From Ileibacterium sp. (GTDB taxonomy: Bacteria; Bacillota_I; Bacilli_A; Erysipelotrichales; Erysipelotrichaceae): a stretch of DNA of 5,069 nucleotides. Location of the stretch: NCBI GenBank assembly GCA_021443945.1, contig JABUSF010000011.1, positions 5,900-10,968 on the forward strand. Reading direction: 5' to 3'. Under the pieces are notes generated by a model, which was given only the letters and a program-made list of their open reading frames with translations, made no database searches and had not been told where the DNA came from. The position numbers and the translations under genes are program-made. Numbering within the stretch: position 1 is the first letter of the stretch; every line of letters starts with the position of its first letter. Below, piece after piece: positions 1 through 4,416 of the stretch.

Positions 1-531
1 CTGATGACCTTCCGCACTTCCAAAGAAGGCGGCGAAAAAGCCATCGAACCAAACGATTATGCAGCCCTCAACCTGGCAGCTGCCAACAGCGGATATGCTG
101 ATCTGATCGACGTGGAAATCTTTACAGGAGACGATGTGGTCACTGAAATTATTGAAGGAGCTCATAAAGCAGGCGTGAAAGTCGTTGCTTCCAACCATGA
201 CTTCTTCAAGACTCCAGAAAAAGATGATATCGTTGGACGTCTGACCAAAATGCAGAATATGGGCGCCGACATTCCTAAAATCGCAGTGATGCCAACCTGT
301 GACAAGGATGTTCTCACCCTGCTGGATGCCACCCAGGAAATGAAAAACAATGTGGCTGACCGTCCAATCATTACCATGTCCATGGCCAGCAAAGGCATGA
401 TCAGCCGTCTTTGCGGTGAAGTATTTGGCTCTTCCATGACATTTGGTGCAGCCGGCAAAGCCAGTGCTCCAGGCCAGATGGGTGTTGAAGATCTTGATGT
501 GATTCTGACAAAACTTCACAGTGCTCTTTAA
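1..531 (+). CDS. aroD: 3-dehydroquinate dehydratase, type I (5'-truncated by window edge)
   Basis: Converts 3-dehydroquinate to 3-dehydroshikimate through a Schiff-base lysine, the third shikimate-pathway step, in the cytosol. The window holds the C-terminal 176 residues, open from base 1. Counting from the first codon, the family's active-site residues all fall in register with the well-studied Salmonella enzyme at a constant offset of 77 (reference numbers from memory): the FRT..EGG segment with E9 (E86), general base H66 in SNHDF (H143), Schiff-base K93 in PKIAVMP (K170), R136 (R213), S155 and Q159 in ASAPGQ (S232, Q236). The constant offset means no internal indel and about 77 missing N-terminal residues, so the true start lies upstream of the window and the ATG at base 4 is internal. 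It ends in TAA and is followed at once by a terminator, so it need not be co-transcribed with the next aro gene. It looks intact and functional. Confidence 0.95.
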   Translation: MMTFRTSKEGGEKAIEPNDYAALNLAAANSGYADLIDVEIFTGDDVVTEIIEGAHKAGVKVVASNHDFFKTPEKDDIVGRLTKMQNMGADIPKIAVMPTCDKDVLTLLDATQEMKNNVADRPIITMSMASKGMISRLCGEVFGSSMTFGAAGKASAPGQMGVEDLDVILTKLHSAL

Positions 532-537
532 ACAGAA

Positions 538-566
538 GAAAGGATCCGGTATGCCCGGATCCTTTT
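538..566 (+). terminator. Intrinsic terminator after aroD
   Basis: A perfect 10-bp stem, AAGGATCCGG (540-549) with CCGGATCCTT (555-564), closes a 5-nt loop. It extends by an A-T and a G-T pair and runs into a short T tract (563-566, then CTGCC). It begins 6 bases after the aroD stop codon. The T tract is short, so termination may be incomplete, but position and stem strength fit a Rho-independent terminator separating aroD from the downstream aro genes. Confidence 0.8.
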
Positions 567-735
567 CTGCCTTTGGGATGAGGGGAACGGAAGCGGAAAA
601 GACAAATAGACTGAAAGTGAATGTAACTAAATAAAATTTCTGAAAGAATATTCATTTCTGTTACAGGAAAGAGTAAACTAAACACATTGCCTGACAAGGG
701 CGAACAGAATTGCCGCACAGGCACAAAGGATAGGA

Positions 736-1539
736 ATGAATATGGAGAAATTGAAGAAACTCCGAAACGATTTGGAAATGTGCGATGAAGTCATCATCGA
801 TATGCTCCGCATGCGCTGCCAGATTGTTCAGGAACTTGCAAACTATAAACAGGAGACCGGAATGCAGATCGTGCAGCCGGAAGAGGAAAAGCGTAAAAAA
901 GATCTGTTTTCCAATAAAATGGCGGACTACAAGTACTCCAAACAGATCATGCACATCTTTGATTCGATCATTTATCAGTCCAAGAGGATTCAGTCCAGAG
1001 AACTCTTTGGCTACAATATCTTCCTGATCGGATTTATGGGTGTCGGAAAAAGCACCATCTCCCAGGCACTGAAGGAAGTCTTTGCCATGGATGTCATTGA
1101 AATGGATCAGATCATTGCCCAGAACAATGGAATGAGCATTTCTGAAATCTTCGAATTCCATGGGGAAGAGTATTTCCGTCAGGAAGAAACCAACCTGCTC
1201 AAAAGCTGCAAGTCCAAGCGCAACCAGATCATCTCCTGCGGCGGTGGTGTTGCCATGCGTCAGACCAACGTAGACGAAATGAAAAAAAGCGGAAAAGTCA
1301 TTTTGCTGACAGCCACTCCAAAGACCATTCTGCATCGTGTGGAAGGATCACATGACCGCCCGCTTCTGGAAAACAATAAAACGGAAGAATACATTTCTGA
1401 TTTGATGGAAGCCAGAAGACCTGCCTATGAAGCAGCAGCAGATATTGTGATCAATACCGACGGCAAATCCGCGTATGAAATCTGTGAAGAAATCGTAAGA
1501 AGCGCCAGCGAATTCGAAAAGGAAGCTGCCGCTGCATAA
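736..1539 (+). CDS. aroK: Bifunctional chorismate mutase (AroQ type) - shikimate kinase
   Basis: A two-domain, 267-residue cytosolic enzyme. Residues 1-90 form an all-helical AroQ-type chorismate mutase domain (chorismate to prephenate). Aligned by eye with E. coli CM, R10, R27, K38, S82 and Q86 match R11, R28, K39, S84 and Q88, but the D48 and R51 positions appear to be Q47 and E50. Residues 94-260 form shikimate kinase (shikimate plus ATP to shikimate-3-phosphate): Walker A GFMGVGKST (99-107, K105), shikimate-binding D124, R148 in EEYFRQEE and GGG 169-171, lid R208 in DRPLL, and R228 in ARRPAYE. The linker is under 10 residues. The acidic-alanine tail EKEAAAA follows the kinase fold. The start is ambiguous: ATG 736 has AAAGGA five bases upstream, while in-frame ATG 742 has TAGGA six bases upstream. 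The upstream gap (567-735) has a TAAAAT -10-like hexamer at 632-637 but no convincing -35. aroE follows after 55 bp, so the two are probably an operon. Confidence 0.92.
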   Translation: MNMEKLKKLRNDLEMCDEVIIDMLRMRCQIVQELANYKQETGMQIVQPEEEKRKKDLFSNKMADYKYSKQIMHIFDSIIYQSKRIQSRELFGYNIFLIGFMGVGKSTISQALKEVFAMDVIEMDQIIAQNNGMSISEIFEFHGEEYFRQEETNLLKSCKSKRNQIISCGGGVAMRQTNVDEMKKSGKVILLTATPKTILHRVEGSHDRPLLENNKTEEYISDLMEARRPAYEAAADIVINTDGKSAYEICEEIVRSASEFEKEAAAA

Positions 1540-1560
1540 ATTTGAACAATAGAAACCAGA

Positions 1561-1576
1561 GACTGCTTGAGCAGTC
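1561..1576 (+). repeat. Short hairpin between the mutase-kinase gene and aroE
   Basis: A perfect 6-bp inverted repeat, GACTGC (1561-1566) and GCAGTC (1571-1576), with a TTGA tetraloop. It has no following T tract, so it is unlikely to be a terminator. It lies just before the aroE ribosome site (AAAGGG, 1580-1585, nine bases before the ATG) and could be an mRNA-stability or translation-tuning stem. A 6-bp stem can also arise by chance. Confidence 0.4.
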
Positions 1577-1594
1577 CAGAAAGGGAATGAACAT

Positions 1595-2470
1595 ATGTCA
1601 AAACCTGTAACCGGACACACCGGACTGCTTTGCCTGTTAGGATCTCCTGTGGGCCACTCCATTTCTCCAGCCATGCAGAATGAAGCCTGTGAACAGCTGG
1701 GGCTTGACTACAAATATCTTGCTTTCGATGTGCCGGAAGAAAAAATGCCTCAGGCCGTCGAAGGTCTTCGTACCATGAATGCACGAGGCTGGAACATTAC
1801 CATGCCCGGCAAAAACATTATGTGCGAGCTGGCAGACCAGAAATCTCTGGCTTCTGAGATTTCAGGATCCTGCAATACCATTGTCAATGACAACGGCGTT
1901 TTGACGGCTTACACCACCGACGGAGTTGGATTTATGCGTGCCGTAGAAGAATGCGGTGAAAACATTATCGGCAAAAACATGGTTCTGCTGGGAGCCGGCG
2001 GAGCCGCCACAGCCATTCTGGTGCAGGCCGCCATTGACGGCGTGAAGCAAATCGATGTATTCAACATTCGGGACGCCTTCTTTCCAAGACTGGAGCAGAT
2101 CGCCAAAGATCTGAATGAAAAGACAGAATGCAGGGTTATTGTTCATGACTTTGACAACCCTCAAGAGCTGAAAGATGCTGTGGCAAATGCAGATATTCTC
2201 GTGAACGGTACGTCCGTGGGAATGGCTCCAAAAGTGGAAAATTCGCTGATTCCGGATCCTTCCTACTTCCACGAGGGACTGTTTGTCTTTGATGTTATTT
2301 ACAATCCGATGGAAACCAAACTGCTCAAAGACGCCAGAGCAGCCGGCTGCAAAGCCGCCAATGGGCTGTACATGCTTCTCCATCAGGGAGCCGCTTCCTT
2401 CAAGCTTTGGACTGGCCAGGAGATGCCGGTGGAACTGATTCGGGAAAAATACTTCTCCACTCAGCAATAG
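1595..2470 (+). CDS. aroE: Shikimate dehydrogenase, YdiB-like subfamily
   Basis: Reduces 3-dehydroshikimate to shikimate with NAD(P)H in the cytosol. Its 291 residues are longer than E. coli AroE (272) and close to YdiB (288), and it aligns with YdiB nearly throughout by eye. Substrate domain: GSPVGHSISPAMQN (16-29; S22 and S24 in the shikimate-binding loop), NITMPGK with catalytic K73, N94 in SCNTIVND, and catalytic D109 in TTDGVGF. K73 and D109 sit two positions after the YdiB K71/D107 pair. Nucleotide domain: glycine-rich LLGAGGAATA (131-140). The cofactor loop FNIRDAFF keeps D160 (YdiB D158, which contacts the NAD ribose) and lacks the NRT phosphate clamp of NADP-specific AroE, so NAD use is possible. 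C-terminal NGLYMLLHQGAASFKLWTG closes the active site. AAAGGG precedes the ATG by nine bases. As the only dehydrogenase beside aroD and shikimate kinase, it is probably the biosynthetic enzyme and not a quinate catabolic one. Confidence 0.93.
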   Translation: MSKPVTGHTGLLCLLGSPVGHSISPAMQNEACEQLGLDYKYLAFDVPEEKMPQAVEGLRTMNARGWNITMPGKNIMCELADQKSLASEISGSCNTIVNDNGVLTAYTTDGVGFMRAVEECGENIIGKNMVLLGAGGAATAILVQAAIDGVKQIDVFNIRDAFFPRLEQIAKDLNEKTECRVIVHDFDNPQELKDAVANADILVNGTSVGMAPKVENSLIPDPSYFHEGLFVFDVIYNPMETKLLKDARAAGCKAANGLYMLLHQGAASFKLWTGQEMPVELIREKYFSTQQ

Positions 2471-2485
2471 ACTCTTTTAACAGAC

Positions 2486-2528
2486 AAAATCCCTTCCAGA
2501 ATGCTTCTGCATTATTGGAAGGGATTTT
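2486..2528. terminator. Bidirectional terminator between aroE and the convergent DUF1643 gene
   Basis: A perfect 13-bp stem, AAAATCCCTTCCA (2486-2498) with TGGAAGGGATTTT (2516-2528). It is capped by a second 5-bp stem, AATGC (2500-2504) with GCATT (2509-2513), on a TTCT tetraloop, giving one long, slightly bulged hairpin. The A run on one side and T run on the other give a U tract in either direction. It sits 16 bases after the aroE stop and 13 bases beyond the stop of the minus-strand gene, the usual placement for a shared terminator of convergent genes. Confidence 0.9.
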
Positions 2529-2540
2529 CTTATGTCTGGA

Positions 2541-3077
2541 TTAGAATTCTGTGCTGTTTAGAAACTGGTGGACATCAAAGGGATACCAGCCTTCGTTTGG
2601 CCCCAGATACAGACAGTACTGAGGAAGTCCTCCTTCATCAAGAGGGCCGTAATGAACCCAGCTGTCACCGTATTGATCGGCGATCTTAACAATGTTTGAC
2701 AGGCACTGAGGGAAGAAATCACGCTGTTTGTAATGGGTGCCCCAGGCCGCCCAGATTTTGTGGTTGGGATACTGACTCAAAACCGATTGGATGACTTCAT
2801 CGTTTTTCTGGATTTGTGCTGGATCCGCCATTTCAGTCAGCTCATTCAAATGGGTGGCTCTTTGAGGATACAGACACAGGATGATCCAGGAATCATAACC
2901 GTAATCTCTGGCAATGTGCTCTACTGTTCCAACTGTGGAAGATTTCACATCCGGTGCGCCAACGCTTGGATTAATGCTCATTACAATCAGCGGGTTGGAT
3001 CCTTTCGTCCCCAGAACATACCGATATTTGTTGTCTGGAGAATTCTGGTAAATATAGTTGTCCATGTTTTCGTTCAT
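2541..3077 (-). CDS. DUF1643-family protein of unknown function
   Basis: A 178-residue soluble protein with no signal peptide or membrane segment. It matches the DUF1643 pattern from memory: N-terminal YRYVLG (18-23), the signature VMSINPS (32-38) where the family has a MLNPS-like motif, a following polar segment with S46/S47/T48 where the family has D-x-T, the strand IILCLYPQRAT (65-75), N92 in the helix after it, and WAAWGT (109-114). The C-terminal motif usually reads G-x-P-x-H-P-L-Y; here it is GLPQYCLYLG (150-159), so the usual histidine is tyrosine. The family has no established biochemical function, and I assign none. ATG 3077 is the only usable start: no ATG, GTG or TTG lies between it and the in-frame stop upstream. 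It has no ribosome site at normal spacing; the nearest strong one is 35 bases away. It is transcribed convergently to aroE and divergently from the PAP2 gene, so it is probably monocistronic. Confidence 0.8.
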   Translation of the reverse strand: MNENMDNYIYQNSPDNKYRYVLGTKGSNPLIVMSINPSVGAPDVKSSTVGTVEHIARDYGYDSWIILCLYPQRATHLNELTEMADPAQIQKNDEVIQSVLSQYPNHKIWAAWGTHYKQRDFFPQCLSNIVKIADQYGDSWVHYGPLDEGGLPQYCLYLGPNEGWYPFDVHQFLNSTEF

Positions 3078-3112
3078 ACTGTTTTTGAGATGCCCTTTTG
3101 ACGGGCGTTGTG

Positions 3113-3118
3113 CCTCCT
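3113..3118 (-). promoter_or_regulatory. Consensus AGGAGG Shine-Dalgarno displaced from the DUF1643 start
   Basis: AGGAGG on the minus strand is a perfect anti-16S match, but it lies 35 bases before ATG 3077, with no start codon at normal spacing in any frame. Between them is a possible hairpin, GCCC/GGGC (3103-3106 with 3092-3095, loop 7 nt), whose folding would shorten the effective distance to about 20. It may be a standby ribosome site or chance. The match is certain; its role is not. Confidence 0.4.
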
Positions 3119-3152
3119 GCTTTCAGGATAGTCCAGGTCCTTATTCCTGACC

Positions 3153-3181
3153 CTTATGATGATTGGAATTTTGACCGTCAA
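3153..3181 (-). promoter_or_regulatory. Predicted promoter of the DUF1643 gene
   Basis: On the minus strand, -35 TTGACG (3181-3176) and -10 CATAAG (3158-3153) are 17 bases apart: five of six and four of six matches to the sigma-A consensus. The predicted start near 3146 gives a leader of about 70 nt that includes the AGGAGG at 3118-3113. The -35 lies within a perfect inverted repeat, so repressor control is plausible. Confidence 0.5.
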
Positions 3182-3183
3182 AA
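3169..3183. repeat. Perfect 7-1-7 inverted repeat over the DUF1643 -35 (operator-like)
   Basis: TTTTGAC (3169-3175), one C, then GTCAAAA (3177-3183). It covers the whole predicted -35 hexamer of the minus-strand gene, a typical repressor-site position. A further TTTTGAC half-site recurs at 3096-3102, inside the transcribed leader. The cognate regulator is not in the window. Confidence 0.5.
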
Positions 3184-3272
3184 ATGGCGAGGAATGAAAA
3201 CGGTTTGTTATAAAGTTGCTGAATGTATCCTAAAAAGATAATTATCGGATTCTTAAGGATTTATTAAATCTG

Positions 3273-3284
3273 TTTTGATCAAAA
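3273..3284. repeat. 12-bp palindrome upstream of the PAP2 promoter
   Basis: TTTTGATCAAAA is a perfect palindrome in an AT-rich stretch. It resembles the TTTTGAC/GTCAAAA repeat 90 bases away except at its centre, and it overlaps the first two bases of the larger inverted repeat at 3283-3307. Another perfect palindrome, GATAATTATC, lies at 3237-3246. These may be protein-binding sites or simple AT-rich coincidence. Confidence 0.3.
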
Positions 3285-3307
3285 AAACTGTATTGCAAAC
3301 AGTTTTT
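3283..3307. repeat. Perfect 9-7-9 inverted repeat spanning the PAP2 -35 (operator-like)
   Basis: AAAAACTGT (3283-3291) and ACAGTTTTT (3299-3307) flank ATTGCAA. The predicted -35 TTGCAA (3293-3298) falls in the centre, so a dimeric regulator bound here would block RNA polymerase. As RNA it would be a weak AT-rich stem, and no gene ends just upstream, so a DNA operator is more likely than a terminator. Confidence 0.55.
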
Positions 3308-3320
3308 GGAATCTTATAAT
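3293..3320 (+). promoter_or_regulatory. Predicted promoter of the PAP2 gene, possibly leaderless
   Basis: A perfect -10 TATAAT (3315-3320) and a moderate -35 TTGCAA (3293-3298, four of six) are 16 bases apart. The -10 ends only seven bases before ATG 3328, so transcription should start within a few bases of the start codon, leaving little or no room for a Shine-Dalgarno site. None is visible. Confidence 0.6.
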
Positions 3321-3327
3321 CCAGATT

Positions 3328-4203
3328 ATGACTACAAAATTTATACCTAAGACATGGATGTTCGGGGTGTTTGCAGCTTTGCTGGCGGTCTTTGGAATCG
3401 GTTCATTTTATGACTTCCAGATTGCCAGTGCGGTTTACGCCAAGGATACTCTGTGGGCTTCGATCGTCTCTCTTTTCGGCATGGCGCCGATCTACTGGTG
3501 TCTTCTTGTGTCCGGCCTTTCCATGGCGGTTCTTGTCAAAAGGAATCATCTGTGGCAGAAGGGGCTGCTCACCCTTTTGGGACTGGCCATCAGTGCTTAC
3601 GCTGTGTATGATCCAATGAAATATGCGATCCAGTCCGATGTTTCTCTGACAGCAGCATTTGCTGCGGTCGTTCTGTTTGTGGCTGTACCTTCAGCAGGAA
3701 TTGTCTGGCTTTTGCGCCACACTCCTCAAAAACAGCTGTGGCAGGTTATTCTGTTTTTGCTGGTGACGGCTCTTTGTTCCTACAAAACCGTCAGCTTTTT
3801 GAAAGAAGCAGTCCATCGCCCTAGACCAGTGGCTTTGTTTGATGAGAAAAGCCTCTTCTTTCAGCCCTGGTGGATGATTACCGGTGAAAATATAGTCCGT
3901 TCTTCTCAGGCTGTTCAGGAACCGGACTTGTTCCTCTCCTTTCCATCCAGCACGACTTCTGCTGCCGCCTGCGCATTTTGTTTTGTGTGCCTGCCGATGT
4001 ATGTTAAAAAACTGGAAGGATCCAGAAACTGGCTTTTTGCAGGGGCCGCTGGATACACAATTCTCATTGCAGCAGCCCGTATGGTTCTTGGAAAACACTT
4101 TCTGACGGATGTTGTTTCCGGGGCCATGTTTACACTTTTGTTCTTTACATTGTTCTACTGCATTACAGTCAATCAGTATAAAAAATTATCCGTTTCACTA
4201 TAG
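3328..4203 (+). CDS. PAP2-superfamily integral membrane phosphatase, degenerate motif 2
   Basis: A 291-residue polytopic membrane protein with hydrophobic segments near 11-29, 49-70, 78-94, 106-128, 137-157, 211-227, 235-250 and 262-281. The phosphatase motifs lie in the second half: motif 1 K-x6-RP is present (K159, R166, P167), and motif 3 R-x5-H-x3-D is present (R251, H257, D261, with A250 where Ser is usual). Motif 2, normally PSGH, reads PSST (206-209) inside SFPSSTTSAA, so the expected acid/base histidine is threonine 209. Family members remove phosphate from phosphatidate, phosphatidylglycerophosphate or undecaprenyl diphosphate at the membrane. The substrate here cannot be read, and activity is uncertain given the missing His. 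The start at 3328 has no ribosome site and lies just after a TATAAT box. In-frame ATG 3358, at the edge of the first membrane segment, is an alternative start but also lacks a clear ribosome site. The gene appears monocistronic. Confidence 0.82.
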   Translation: MTTKFIPKTWMFGVFAALLAVFGIGSFYDFQIASAVYAKDTLWASIVSLFGMAPIYWCLLVSGLSMAVLVKRNHLWQKGLLTLLGLAISAYAVYDPMKYAIQSDVSLTAAFAAVVLFVAVPSAGIVWLLRHTPQKQLWQVILFLLVTALCSYKTVSFLKEAVHRPRPVALFDEKSLFFQPWWMITGENIVRSSQAVQEPDLFLSFPSSTTSAAACAFCFVCLPMYVKKLEGSRNWLFAGAAGYTILIAAARMVLGKHFLTDVVSGAMFTLLFFTLFYCITVNQYKKLSVSL

Positions 4204-4216
4204 AGCGGTGTGCAGC

Positions 4217-4244
4217 GCGTCCCAATTTTTGGGACGCTTTTTTT
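4217..4244 (+). terminator. Intrinsic terminator after the PAP2 gene
   Basis: GC-rich stem GCGTCCC (4217-4223) with GGGACGC (4231-4237), two further A-T pairs and a tight T loop, followed by seven T residues (4238-4244). It lies 13 bases after the PAP2 stop codon. A textbook Rho-independent terminator. Confidence 0.95.
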
Positions 4245-4257
4245 GAAGAAAGATGAA

Positions 4258-4325
4258 ATGTTGAAATTACAACCGAATAAATTTCATTCATATGAGGAAT
4301 GAGATTGTTGATGTTGAAATTTATT
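4258..4325. repeat. Nested direct and inverted repeats upstream of the last gene
   Basis: An 11-bp direct repeat, ATGTTGAAATT, occurs at 4258-4268 and 4311-4321. An 11-bp perfect inverted repeat, AATAAATTTCA (4276-4286) with TGAAATTTATT (4315-4325), overlaps the second copy. A competing 6-bp stem, TCATTC (4284-4289) with GAATGA (4297-4302), shares bases with the left arm. All lie upstream of the predicted promoter at 4359-4386, so they act, if at all, as DNA sites or as a structure in a longer transcript. Confidence 0.45.
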
Positions 4326-4358
4326 TAAGAAGACTTTAGAAAAACTTAAGAGTTTGTG

Positions 4359-4386
4359 TTGATTATGTTAAAAAAGTTTCGATAAT
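4359..4386 (+). promoter_or_regulatory. Predicted promoter of the C-terminal membrane-protein gene
   Basis: -35 TTGATT (4359-4364, four of six) and -10 GATAAT (4381-4386, five of six) are 16 bases apart in an AT-rich region. The predicted start near 4393 gives a leader of about 24 nt that contains the ribosome site AAGGAGA (4404-4410), six bases before the ATG. Confidence 0.6.
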
Positions 4387-4416
4387 CTAGGACACATATG
4401 TTTAAGGAGACGCTTC

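Noticed and set aside
578..634. An 18-codon open frame between aroD and the mutase-kinase gene, considered as a leader peptide
   Set aside because: It has no ribosome site, and its sequence contains no Phe, Tyr or Trp, so it does not fit an aromatic attenuator.
645..652. The GAATATTC palindrome and two TTTCTG copies near 638-661 as an operator
   Set aside because: They are too short in AT-rich sequence and no convincing promoter is attached.
661..1335. A long minus-strand open frame opposite the mutase-kinase gene
   Set aside because: The + strand frame has complete catalytic motifs of two families; the opposite frame has no recognisable domain and is a codon-bias shadow.
1862..2467. A long minus-strand open frame opposite aroE
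   Set aside because: aroE is certain from its motifs along its whole length; the opposite frame has no family features and no ribosome site.
2501..2689. A short + strand open frame starting in the terminator hairpin
   Set aside because: Its start lies inside the terminator stem-loop, with no ribosome site or domain.
2733..3101. A + strand open frame across the DUF1643 gene
   Set aside because: The minus-strand frame carries the DUF1643 signatures and ends at the shared terminator; the + frame has neither and crosses the divergent promoter region.
3283..3307. The AAAAACTGT/ACAGTTTTT repeat as an intrinsic terminator
   Set aside because: The stem is AT-rich and no gene ends nearby on either strand; its position over a -35 favours an operator.
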